Positions 27,480 through 35,305 of a DNA stretch of 64,000 nucleotides are shown in pieces. Location: assembly GCA_020847535.1 (NCBI GenBank), contig JADLBU010000092.1:1-64000 (forward strand), given 5' to 3'. The first letter of the stretch is position 1. Every line of letters begins with the position of its first letter. This DNA is from Phycisphaerales bacterium. Its GTDB lineage: Bacteria; Planctomycetota; Phycisphaerae; Phycisphaerales; UBA1924. Under the pieces are notes generated by a model. It worked only from the letters and a program-made list of their open reading frames with translations, was not told the DNA's origin and made no database searches. A program made the translations under genes and the position numbers.

Positions 27480-27884
27480 GAAGACCAATCCTTTGAATCA
27501 ATCGATTCGCTGAATGCTGACCCCACCGAGACTACCCGAAAAGGCACGCCGGCAAGCGCCCACCTCTGCGCGCATCACACCACAGGCCCACACCATGTTA
27601 AGACGCTTCGACTGTTCCATTGGAAACCACCCGCACAGACGCCGACAGAATTCAACCCGTCCACCGTGAACCCAGCCCACCCGGGTTCACGGCCCTCCTC
27701 TCGCCACCGATCCAACGCGGCTCGACCATCGCCGGTGGCGATCCTCATCTCGGACCACTGAACGTACTTCTCCGCCGATGATGTGTCAACCGAATCGGGG
27801 CAAATCGGAGGGAGAGGCAGGTGATTTCAGGGAAGTGCCCCCGTGCCATCGCCCGCGAGTGTCACACGGGGCAAGCGCTGCGTG
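27480..27884. other. intergenic region upstream of dnaA
   Basis: This 405-base region precedes dnaA on the minus strand and must hold its promoter. It contains one perfect hairpin (27664-27692). I searched by eye for DnaA boxes (TTATNCACA and complement) and found none, and there is no AT-rich unwinding stretch, so it is not convincingly oriC. Confidence 0.6.
27664..27692. promoter_or_regulatory. perfect hairpin upstream of dnaA
   Basis: CCGTGAACCC (27664-27673) pairs exactly with GGGTTCACGG (27683-27692) across a 9-base loop. It is about 185 bases ahead of the dnaA start with no T-run on either strand, so it is more like an operator or leader structure than a terminator. Confidence 0.5.
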
Positions 27885-28853
27885 TCACTCCTCCTCATCG
27901 CCGCCGCCCGGTTCCGCTTCTCCGCGCCGCTGCCCGAGGGTCGCCATATGCGCTTCAGCCGCAGCGAGTTGAGCGTCATAGCGAGCCCGCTGCGAACGAA
28001 AGTCCATCATGAAGTGGACCTTCTCGGCCTTCTCTTGCCCGCACACTTCGGCGAATCGCCGACGCGAGTAGTTGAGATCCGTCCTCCGCGAGACGTGGAT
28101 CAGGATCAGCGCCTCGCACTCCAAGACCCGCAGCCACTCGGCGACGTCATCGACGTGCATGTGCATCCCGATCTTGGCCCGGTCCTTGTGATCGGGCTCG
28201 AAGAACGTGCATTCGCAGATCACGATCTGGGCCTTGCGGACATCCTCCCGGATCAGGTGGGGCCCGGGCTGGGTGTCCCCGAGGTAGGCGATCAGGGGGA
28301 TCGTGAGCGTCCGCGTGATCTCGACGCCGCGATCCTTGAGCTCCTTGAGCTTCTCCTGGGGATACTCGAGGAACTCGGGCTTGAGCTTGGTCCTGCGCTC
28401 ATAGATCGAGTACCCGAAGCTCGGGCAGGTGTGCTCGGTGGGGAACCCGCGCAGGAAGATGTTGTTCTTGATCTCGACCTGCCCATCGGGCTGGAGGGGA
28501 ATCACCTCAAACGGTGTCTTCTGACGCTCGAGGTTCACGAACCCGGCCATCATCCCCCGGATGTCCTGCTCGATGCGGGCGTCGCAGACGATCTTGGCGG
28601 TCCCCATCCCCTGGAACTTGCGCTGGGAGCAGTAGTACGCCAGCGCTCCGATGTGGTCCATGTGCCCGTGGCTGATCGCCAGGAACTTGCTGGACAGCAT
28701 CGCCCGGGGGCAGGCCCCGATGTCAAAGCCGATGTCGAGTTCGGGGATCTGCAGACACGTGATTTCCCCGGCGATCGAGATGCCTTGGATCCGGTACGGT
28801 GGGATGTAAAGGAAACCGAGGGTGCCCTCACGGGGCGGGGGCTTGGGGATCAT
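27885..28853 (-). CDS. metallo-beta-lactamase fold hydrolase, RNase Z-like
   Basis: The 322-residue protein has the metallo-beta-lactamase fold. The metal site HxHxDH is present as SHGHMDHIG at about residues 62-70, with further likely ligands in GFPTEHTC, LIAYLGDTQPGP (bridging Asp) and LIHVSRR. The layout resembles the RNase Z/ElaC group, but the flexible exosite arm is not obvious, so tRNA 3'-end processing is possible rather than certain. The C-terminus ends in a Gly/Glu-rich tail (GGGDEEE). The gene is divergent from the following esterase gene and ends 405 bases before dnaA. Confidence 0.75.
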   Translation of the reverse strand: MIPKPPPREGTLGFLYIPPYRIQGISIAGEITCLQIPELDIGFDIGACPRAMLSSKFLAISHGHMDHIGALAYYCSQRKFQGMGTAKIVCDARIEQDIRGMMAGFVNLERQKTPFEVIPLQPDGQVEIKNNIFLRGFPTEHTCPSFGYSIYERRTKLKPEFLEYPQEKLKELKDRGVEITRTLTIPLIAYLGDTQPGPHLIREDVRKAQIVICECTFFEPDHKDRAKIGMHMHVDDVAEWLRVLECEALILIHVSRRTDLNYSRRRFAEVCGQEKAEKVHFMMDFRSQRARYDAQLAAAEAHMATLGQRRGEAEPGGGDEEE

Positions 28854-29008
28854 CGGTCAATTCTCCGTGGCGGGGCGGTTGCCCCGGCCGGAAGTGATGA
28901 AACGAGACGGTATTCGGGAACGGGGGATGGTAGGCGGGGAATGACTTGCACGTAGGCCGGCTTGGAGGAGTGAGAGTCTCCGTTATCCTGTGACACCGGA
29001 GATTTCTC

Positions 29009-30271
29009 ATGCACGTCCTGCGCTGCCTGCTCCTGCCGCTTGTCCTCGCGATGCCCGCGCTCGCAAGCGAGCCCTCGACCGACACGATCGGCGAATTGAC
29101 GACCTGGCTTGCGATCCCTGCCGATACGCGGCCCACCGTGGCCGAGCAGTCGTTCGCGAGCACACCACTCACGCGCGATCAGGCCGCCCAGGTCCAGGAT
29201 CTCCTCTGGAAAGATCGCCAATTCCGACTGCTCGCCGAACGCAAGCCCGAATGGGAAGCCAAATCGATTACCGCCGCCGGCAAGACCATGAAGTTCGACT
29301 ACCGCCTCTTCGGGGAACCCCCGCAGGGCGGCCGCAGCATGTTCATCTCGATGCACGGCGGCGGCAACGCGCCGCCCGAGGTCAACGAGCGGCAATGGAA
29401 GAACCAGCTCGACCTCTACACGCCGACCGAAGGCATCTACATCGCCCCGCGAGCGCCCACCGACACGTGGAACCTCTGGCACGAGCCGCACATCGATCCA
29501 CTCTTTGATCGCCTGATTGAAGATGCGATCCTCTTCGAGAACGTCAACCCCGATCGCGTCTATCTCCTGGGCTATTCCGCCGGTGGTGATGGCGTCTACC
29601 AGATCGCCCCGCGCATGGCCGACAGGTTCGCCGCGGCGGCGATGATGGCCGGCCACCCCAACGAGGCCTCCCCCCTCAACCTCCGCAACCTTCCCTTCGT
29701 CATCAACATGGGCGCAGATGACAAGGCCTACAACCGCAACACGGTCGCCGCCGAGTGGGGCAAAAAACTCGGTGAGTTGCGAGCCAACGACCCCGGCGGC
29801 TACATCTATGAGGTCCATCTCCGCGAGGGGCTGGGCCACTGGATGAAGAAGGAGGATGCCTCGGCGATCCCGTGGATGATGAATCTCACGCGCGATCCGC
29901 TCCCGGATCGCGTGGTCTGGCGGCAGGACGATGTCACGCAGCCACGGCTGTACTGGCTGGCGATGCCGGAGGATCAGCGCAAGGCGGGGGCGATGGTGAC
30001 GGTGAAGCGCGAGGGCCAGGTCTTCACGGTCGAAGCGGTCGAGGGCCCGACGGCGATCACGATCCTCCTCAACGACCGGATGTGCGATCTGGACTTGCCG
30101 GTACGCGTCGAGCGTGATGGCAGGGCGGTGTTCGAGGGCAAGGTCGATCGCACGGTCGAGTTGATTGCCGCAAGCTTGGATCATCGCGCTGATGCAATGC
30201 TGGTGTTCTCGGCCCAGGCGGCAATTCAACTTCCGAGCGAAGCCGCCGCTCCTGCCACCCAGGTCAGGTAG
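29009..30271 (+). CDS. secreted alpha/beta hydrolase (esterase-like)
   Basis: The gene encodes a 420-residue exported hydrolase. A signal peptide (MHVLRCLLLPLVLAMPALAS) is followed by an alpha/beta-hydrolase core: the oxyanion strand SMFISMHGGGNAPPE, PRAPTDTWNLWH, and the nucleophile elbow YLLGYSAGGDGVYQIAPRMA with its catalytic Ser. The acid Asp is likely in MGADDKAYNRNT and the His in LREGLGHWMKKED. The order and spacing suit a poly(3-hydroxybutyrate)/feruloyl esterase-like or peptidase-like enzyme. The last 120 residues form a beta-rich extension (VTVKREGQVFTVEAVEGPTA). The natural substrate is not evident. Confidence 0.8.
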   Translation: MHVLRCLLLPLVLAMPALASEPSTDTIGELTTWLAIPADTRPTVAEQSFASTPLTRDQAAQVQDLLWKDRQFRLLAERKPEWEAKSITAAGKTMKFDYRLFGEPPQGGRSMFISMHGGGNAPPEVNERQWKNQLDLYTPTEGIYIAPRAPTDTWNLWHEPHIDPLFDRLIEDAILFENVNPDRVYLLGYSAGGDGVYQIAPRMADRFAAAAMMAGHPNEASPLNLRNLPFVINMGADDKAYNRNTVAAEWGKKLGELRANDPGGYIYEVHLREGLGHWMKKEDASAIPWMMNLTRDPLPDRVVWRQDDVTQPRLYWLAMPEDQRKAGAMVTVKREGQVFTVEAVEGPTAITILLNDRMCDLDLPVRVERDGRAVFEGKVDRTVELIAASLDHRADAMLVFSAQAAIQLPSEAAAPATQVR

Positions 30272-30307
30272 CGCCCCCCGCCTGTGACACTCCCGTGACA
30301 CTCCCAA

Positions 30308-30337
30308 GGAACTTTGCGCCCCCCGCCGGTGTTCAAT
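30308..30337 (+). promoter_or_regulatory. possible ECF-sigma promoter
   Basis: GGAACTT at 30308-30314, identical to the classical extracytoplasmic sigma -35 element, is followed after 17 bases by TTCAAT (30332-30337), about 23 bases before the ATG of the next gene. The -10 part is weak, so this is tentative. Confidence 0.3.
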
Positions 30338-30359
30338 AGATACACCCCGGGAGCATCGC

Positions 30360-30818
30360 ATGCCCGCCGACATCCGGCTCAGCATCCTCGACCAGATCCA
30401 GATCGCCGCTCCCTGTCCGATGAAGTGGGAAGACATGGCTGTCGTGGGGCAGGGGGATGATCGCACCCGGTTCTGCAACGAATGCAGTCTCCACGTCCAC
30501 AACATCTCCGACATGACCCGGGATGAAGCCGAGCGATTCCTTCTCTCGACGCTTACTCACAATCCCGCCAACCCGGAAGGCTCACGGCGCCGCGTTTGCG
30601 CCACCTTCTATCGCCGGCCCGATGGCACCATCCTGACCCGCGATTGCCCCATCGGCCTTGCACTGCTCCGAGAGAAGGTCCGCAGGGCCGCCTCGCGCGT
30701 GCTGTGTGCGGTCGTTGTATGCGTGACCGCCGGGATTGCCTGGGCGAGTCGATCACCACAGATCGGCATCCGCTCCCGGCAGCCCTTTGCAGCACTGCTG
30801 GATTGGCTGACGCCCTAG
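30360..30818 (+). CDS. conserved Cys-motif protein with one membrane helix
   Basis: This 152-residue protein has no known function. Seen directly are a fixed Cys pattern in the N-terminal 105 residues (APCPMKWEDM, RFCNECSLHVHNISDM, RRVCATFYRRPDG, LTRDCPIGL) and a membrane helix at about 118-133 (LCAVVVCVTAGIAWA). The Cys spacing suggests a metal site or a redox couple. Similar proteins occur in planctomycetes and some other phyla, to my knowledge without an assigned role. ATG 30360 follows GGGAG. A candidate ECF-type promoter lies just upstream, so envelope-stress control is conceivable. Confidence 0.65.
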   Translation: MPADIRLSILDQIQIAAPCPMKWEDMAVVGQGDDRTRFCNECSLHVHNISDMTRDEAERFLLSTLTHNPANPEGSRRRVCATFYRRPDGTILTRDCPIGLALLREKVRRAASRVLCAVVVCVTAGIAWASRSPQIGIRSRQPFAALLDWLTP

Positions 30819-30918
30819 GCCCCGGTGCAGGTCCAACTGCGTGAGATGGGCGACTTCTGCGTCGTGCCGCCGAAGTAGGTCCGACCTCGATTCCTGAATT
30901 CTGCATGGAGGTTCGTCG

Positions 30919-31461
30919 ATGCCGGTCATCCTCTCTGCGATGTGCGTGGTGCTCAGCCTGGTCGGATCAACGGCGATCTTCATCAGCACGGATGAGCAGC
31001 AGCCCTTTCAACCGGGAGCGTTGCCCATCCTGGGATGGCCCGTCTTCCTGCGCATCGTGCTGATCCCGCTGGGGGTCGCGTGGATGTGCCTTGAGCTGAT
31101 TCACTTTGTCTCTCCGCGCCGCCTGCTCTCACCCCGCCGACCCGGGATCGCCTGCCGGCTCATGCACGGCATCGGGCTCGCCGCCGGCTGGATGCTTGCC
31201 CAGACTCTGGGGCTCTGGCTCCTCGGACCGTTTGTACCGGACTGGGGCATCTCAGCCATCTCCGCGGTCGTCGTGACGCTGGCACTGGGGATGTCGCGTT
31301 CGCGATGCCAGCCCGGCCATTGCATCGCCTGCGCGTACGATCTGCGTCAGACGCGGATCGGAGATCCGTGCCCAGAGTGCGGCGGGCATGCGACTCGGTA
31401 CGGACCGGCGGCAAGCCACGCACCCGCCGCGGCCTCTTCACCCGCTCTTTCCTCAAACTGA
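30919..31461 (+). CDS. membrane protein with C-terminal zinc ribbon
   Basis: The 180-residue product has four hydrophobic segments (about residues 3-23, 42-65, 83-107 and 112-125). After them comes a cytoplasmic zinc-ribbon-like motif, CIACAYDLRQTRIGDPCPECGG, with two CxxC pairs at about 138 and 154. The ribbon with the YDLR signature is frequent in small planctomycete membrane proteins of unknown function. ATG 30919 has a GGAGG ribosome binding site. The gene is 47 bases upstream of rlmKL on the same strand, so the two may be co-transcribed. A related protein is encoded at 34695-35132. Confidence 0.68.
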   Translation: MPVILSAMCVVLSLVGSTAIFISTDEQQPFQPGALPILGWPVFLRIVLIPLGVAWMCLELIHFVSPRRLLSPRRPGIACRLMHGIGLAAGWMLAQTLGLWLLGPFVPDWGISAISAVVVTLALGMSRSRCQPGHCIACAYDLRQTRIGDPCPECGGHATRYGPAASHAPAAASSPALSSN

Positions 31462-31508
31462 TCTCGGATTCGCGCCCGGGAGCCTTGCCGCGCCTTGGAT
31501 TGGGCTAG

Positions 31509-33938
31509 ATGCCCGACACCCTCGAACTGCTCGCCACCACCGCCTTCGGCCTCGAGGCCGTCACCGCGCGCGAGCTGGAAAAGCACGGTTACGAGCCAAG
31601 GATCGTCTCGACCGGTCGCGTGCTCTTCAGCGGTGAGCCGTCGGCGATCGCACGGGTGAACATCAACCTGCGGACCGCCGATCGCATCCTCCTGCGGATC
31701 GCCACCTTTCCCGCCGCCGATTTCGATGCCCTCTTCGAGCAGACCAAGCTGATCCCGTGGGAGCGATGGATCCCCCGCGATGCGGAGTTCCCGGTCAACG
31801 GCCGGAGCGTCAAGAGCCAGCTCTCGAGCGTGCCGGCGGTGCAGCGGACCGTCAAGCGGGCGATCGTCGATCGGCTGATGTCGGCGTACAAGACCACGAC
31901 GCTGCCGGAGACGGGTCCGCGCTTCGTGCTGGAGATCGGGCTGCTGGAGAACACGGCGACGATTACCATGGACACCAGCGGGGATGGCCTGCACAAGCGC
32001 GGGTACCGGGATCTGGTGGGTGAGGCTTCGCTGAAGGAGACGATGGCGGCGGGGCTGGTGCTGCTGTCGGTCTGGCGACCCGACCGGCCGCTGGTCGATC
32101 CCTTCTGCGGGACGGGGACGATCCCGATCGAGGCGGCGATGATCGGGCTGAATATCGCCCCGGGAATCACGCGCACCTTCGATGCGCAGGCATGGCCGTT
32201 CATCGAGGCCAACGTGTGGGAAGAGGCTCGCGAGCAGGCCCGCGCGGGATCGCTGGTGGATGTCAAGGGCACGCTCGCGTACACGATCCACGCGAGCGAC
32301 ACCAACGATGAGGCGCTGGCGCTGGCCCGCCGTCACGCCCAGCGAGCGGGCGTCGAGCGGTTCATCCACTTCTCCAAGCGCGATTTCGGATCCCTCTCCA
32401 GCAAGGCCGAGTACGGATGCATCATCACCAACCCGCCCTACGGAAAGCGGCTGGCATTCGGCGGTAGTGGGGGGGATGAAGACCTGGAAAGGATGTACCG
32501 CTCGTTCCCGGATGTCCTCAAGCGGCTGCCGACGTGGTCGCACCACATCCTGACCGCTCGGACGGATCTTGAGTACCTGGTCGGGCAGGAGGCAACCCGC
32601 AGGCGCAAGCTCTACAACGCCCAGATCGAGTGCACGTACTTCCAGTTCCTGGGTCCTCGGCCGCCGCGCGATGGTGACTCGGCGGTTGAAGAGGAGAGAC
32701 AGGAAGACTCACCACAGAGGCACAGAGAGCACAGAGAAGGTCAAGAGGCTGTGGTGGGGGAGGTCGAGGGTGGCGGGCTTGATTCGGCGGAGCGCGGGGA
32801 TGAGGTAGTCGCGGCGATCGATCAATCCGAAACGCCGGTAGAGCCTTCGGTGATCGCCCCCGCAGCGCCCGCCAGGGCTCCCGCTCGCCCTGCGAACATG
32901 CCCGCGTTCGGCGGCCTGCGCGAGCGTGATCGCCGCGAAATCGACGACTTCGAGGCCCGGCTCACCAAGCTGGCCCGCCACCTCCGCAAGTGGCCCTCGC
33001 GCGGCATCACCTGCTATCGCCTCTACGAGCGAGACTGCCCCGATGTCCCCATCACCGTCGATCGCTACGAGGACCACGCCCACATCTTCGAGTACGAACG
33101 GGAGCACGGCCGCACGCTCGCCCAGCACCTGGACTGGCTCGATGAGATCGCCAAACGCACCGCGAATGTCCTGGAGATCCCGGTTGCCAACGTCCATGTC
33201 AAGAGCCGGCCCAAGCAGCGCGGGCTCGGCCAGCATGAGAAGCTCGATGAAAGAGGCACGACGCTGGTGGCGCACGAGGGCGGCCTGAACTTCGAGGTCA
33301 ACCTCACGGACTACGCGGATACGGGCCTGTTCCTGGATCACCGCATCACGCGCGGCATGGTGCGGGATCTCGCCAAGGACAAGCGGTTCCTCAACCTGTT
33401 CGCGTACACGGGGTCGTTCACCGTCTACGCCGCGGCGGGCGGCGCGAAGGCGACGACCAGCGTCGATCTGTCCAACACGTACATGGACTGGGCGATCCGC
33501 AACATGCGGCTCAACACCCTGATCGATGACAGAGCCCGGGAGCCAAAGCACCGCTTCGTGCGATCGGATGTCATCGAGTTCCTGCGCGAGCAGCAGGGGA
33601 ATCTCAGGCCGGCGCTCGGGAGCCCGGCCGGAGCGCCATCGGCGGGCATCTACGACCTGGCCGTCGTCGATCCGCCGACCTTCTCCAACAGCAAGCGAAC
33701 CGAGGATGACTGGGAAGTTCAGCGCGGGCACACCGAGGTGCTGGGTCTGCTGCTGCCGCTGATGTCCCCGGGTGGGGTGATCTTCTTCTCGACCAACTAT
33801 CGCCGATTCAAGCTCGCGGAAGAGGAGCTCGCGGCAATCCGGCCGGGGATCAGGATCCAGGAGATCTCGGGCAAGACCGTGCCGGAAGATTTCCGCAACG
33901 AGCGGATTCATCGGTGCTGGAAGATCACGATCGCGTAA
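31509..33938 (+). CDS. rlmL: fused 23S rRNA methyltransferase RlmKL with repeat-derived insertion
   Basis: This bifunctional enzyme methylates 23S rRNA at G2445 (RlmL half) and G2069 (RlmK half, E. coli numbering). The N-terminal half has a THUMP domain (about residues 45-155) and an N2-guanine methyltransferase domain with DPFCGTGTIPIEAAMIG and the catalytic IITNPPYGKRL. The C-terminal half, from about residue 470, is the RlmK domain with LFAYTGSFTVYAAAGGA, VDLSNTYMDW and VVDPPTFSNSKR. At 809 residues it is about 100 longer than E. coli RlmKL (702). Most of the excess lies in the linker at about 390-465, where residues 399-416 (including SPQRHREHRE) are read from a CACAGAG palindromic repeat. 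Confidence 0.94.
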   Translation: MPDTLELLATTAFGLEAVTARELEKHGYEPRIVSTGRVLFSGEPSAIARVNINLRTADRILLRIATFPAADFDALFEQTKLIPWERWIPRDAEFPVNGRSVKSQLSSVPAVQRTVKRAIVDRLMSAYKTTTLPETGPRFVLEIGLLENTATITMDTSGDGLHKRGYRDLVGEASLKETMAAGLVLLSVWRPDRPLVDPFCGTGTIPIEAAMIGLNIAPGITRTFDAQAWPFIEANVWEEAREQARAGSLVDVKGTLAYTIHASDTNDEALALARRHAQRAGVERFIHFSKRDFGSLSSKAEYGCIITNPPYGKRLAFGGSGGDEDLERMYRSFPDVLKRLPTWSHHILTARTDLEYLVGQEATRRRKLYNAQIECTYFQFLGPRPPRDGDSAVEEERQEDSPQRHREHREGQEAVVGEVEGGGLDSAERGDEVVAAIDQSETPVEPSVIAPAAPARAPARPANMPAFGGLRERDRREIDDFEARLTKLARHLRKWPSRGITCYRLYERDCPDVPITVDRYEDHAHIFEYEREHGRTLAQHLDWLDEIAKRTANVLEIPVANVHVKSRPKQRGLGQHEKLDERGTTLVAHEGGLNFEVNLTDYADTGLFLDHRITRGMVRDLAKDKRFLNLFAYTGSFTVYAAAGGAKATTSVDLSNTYMDWAIRNMRLNTLIDDRAREPKHRFVRSDVIEFLREQQGNLRPALGSPAGAPSAGIYDLAVVDPPTFSNSKRTEDDWEVQRGHTEVLGLLLPLMSPGGVIFFSTNYRRFKLAEEELAAIRPGIRIQEISGKTVPEDFRNERIHRCWKITIA
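32704..32757. repeat. CACAGAG-type palindromic repeat inside rlmKL
   Basis: Bases 32704-32737 match the minus strand of the intergenic repeat at 25897-25933 in 33 of 34 positions. A degenerate second arm (CTGTGGT, about 32749-32755) can pair with ACCACAG at 32711-32717. The repeat is read in frame as part of the interdomain linker. Confidence 0.85.
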
Positions 33939-33972
33939 CGGATCCGAGCGGCGCAAGCCGCCGGACAATACC

Positions 33973-34007
33973 GGCCGCGGATCTCGCGGATGAACGCGGT
34001 TCTGAGT
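33973..34007. repeat. solo copy of the GxxExxY-flanking repeat
   Basis: GGCCGCGGATCTCGCGGAT and the bases after it (to GAACGCGGTTCTGAG) match the inner part of the inverted-repeat arms at 8906-8949 and 9411-9452. Here it stands alone, 34 bases after rlmKL, with no GxxExxY gene. Confidence 0.75.
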
Positions 34008-34192
34008 TGAGGTCAAGGAAAAGTGGTGTGTAACTACACCAGATGTGCGCACAAACAGCGACTTGCGCCACGATCCATCGTGAGGCGTTCTGGTGCGAAT
34101 CTTGACCGTAGGGTCGTACCTTGTAACGACCGCCGGCGGAGCCTCTCAGTTGATCTGGTGGGTTGCGGCCTCTTTCGTGCTGTTCGGACCAC

Positions 34193-34555
34193 TCAGCCGT
34201 GGGCATCCACACCCGTCTTCTCGCTGATCGGGCTGAAGATGTCGAGGATGTGGGTGTCCTCGAGCGCCAGGCACGAGTGCGGGACGTTGCCGGGGAGGAC
34301 GAGCACCTGGCCGGTCTTGACCTCGACCTCGCGGCGCTCGGGAGAGCCATCCGCACCCAGGCCGAAGCGGCATCGGCCGGAGACGACGACCACGAACTGC
34401 TCGTTGGCGTGCTGGTGTGTTCCAAGGTTGAAGCCCTTGGAGAGGCGGACCTCTGAGACCATCATCTGTTCCCCGATGATGCGCTTGCGCTCGATGAGGG
34501 GCATGGGGCGATCGACGGAGAGGTCGGCAAACGAGATGAGCTTGGCATCGGCCAT
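34193..34555 (-). CDS. cupin domain protein
   Basis: The 120-residue product is a single cupin beta-barrel. Motif 1 is visible as GTHQHANEQFVVVVSGRCRF, with the His-His-Glu metal ligands, and motif 2 as VLVLPGNVPHSCLALEDT with the fourth His. Small cupins of this layout bind Fe, Mn or Zn and act as isomerases, dioxygenases or sensors; the reaction here cannot be read from sequence. ATG 34555 has GGAG at the right distance, and an open frame upstream of it lacks coding character. The gene is isolated. Confidence 0.8.
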   Translation of the reverse strand: MADAKLISFADLSVDRPMPLIERKRIIGEQMMVSEVRLSKGFNLGTHQHANEQFVVVVSGRCRFGLGADGSPERREVEVKTGQVLVLPGNVPHSCLALEDTHILDIFSPISEKTGVDAHG

Positions 34556-34694
34556 GGCGAACTCCGCGCGCGGATCCCACATCCGGAGTATATCGAATCG
34601 GACTATCGCCGTGATGCTGGGGTGACGAATCAGAACTCGTAGCACTGCGACTGGCCCACGCTGCCTTGGCGGCCCTCGGATACGATGAGCTCTG

Positions 34695-35132
34695 ATGCGT
34701 CTTGCCTGTCGCCATTGCCGCTACGACGCCAAGCCGCTGGTTGAAAACGAGTACAAGCTCTACAGGTGCCCAGAGTGTGGTGTCGAAGACAACGCCTGCT
34801 GGATAAGGCCGGCGCCGACGATCGGTCGTGTGGTGTTGTTGTCGTGCTGGCCCACCGCGACGTTGTGCGTGGTGTTCGCAATGGTGGGCGTCGTCTGGGG
34901 TGCGGCGTTCGAGTTCTCACGCAGCGCAGCTCCTCTGATTGTCTTCTCCGGGCTCTTCATGCTGTTGTCGGTTCCCATCGCACCTATTCTGGTCGCCATG
35001 CGGTATTCCCGAGGCCTGTACGAGCGGCCAGTGGGTGGATGGCTTGTAATAATCGCGCTGCTGGCGATCGGCCTCAATGCGCTCGCGAGTCTTACCACAG
35101 GTACAGTGGTCGTGCTGATGGAGAGCCGTTGA
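34695..35132 (+). CDS. small zinc-ribbon membrane protein
   Basis: The 145-residue protein begins with a zinc ribbon, CRHCRYDAKPLVENEYKLY then CPECG, whose two CxxC pairs (residues 5-8 and 25-28) would bind one zinc. Three hydrophobic segments follow at about 46-68, 78-100 and 112-138. It mirrors the protein at 30919-31461, in which the ribbon is at the other end. The function is unknown. The base composition is less G+C-rich than that of neighbours, which may mean a different origin or weak codon selection. Confidence 0.65.
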   Translation: MRLACRHCRYDAKPLVENEYKLYRCPECGVEDNACWIRPAPTIGRVVLLSCWPTATLCVVFAMVGVVWGAAFEFSRSAAPLIVFSGLFMLLSVPIAPILVAMRYSRGLYERPVGGWLVIIALLAIGLNALASLTTGTVVVLMESR

Positions 35133-35305
35133 TGTGACGAGTTCAGCAATGCGAGGATAAAGGGTTGACTTCTATGCGCCTTGGCTGGGCATCTTTGCTG
35201 CTTCGGCGATGTTGGTTTCCCTCTAGCCATCTTGCACATCGTGCCGTATGACGCGGCGGTTGGCATCACACCAGTGCCCGATGCCCAGTCTCCATTGCCT
35301 TCCAT

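Noticed and set aside
27480-27884. Candidate oriC next to dnaA
   Set aside because: No TTATNCACA boxes and no AT-rich unwinding region were found by eye.
28850-30514. 554-residue minus-strand open frame opposite the esterase gene
   Set aside because: Antisense to a gene with clear signal peptide and catalytic motifs; composition is typical of shadow frames.
35133-35305. Degenerate coding stretch (FYAPWLGIFAASAMLVS, then LAILHIVPYDAAVGITPVPD in another frame)
   Set aside because: It reads like a frameshifted end of a membrane protein, but with no start, no ribosome binding site and no homologue in view the support is too weak.
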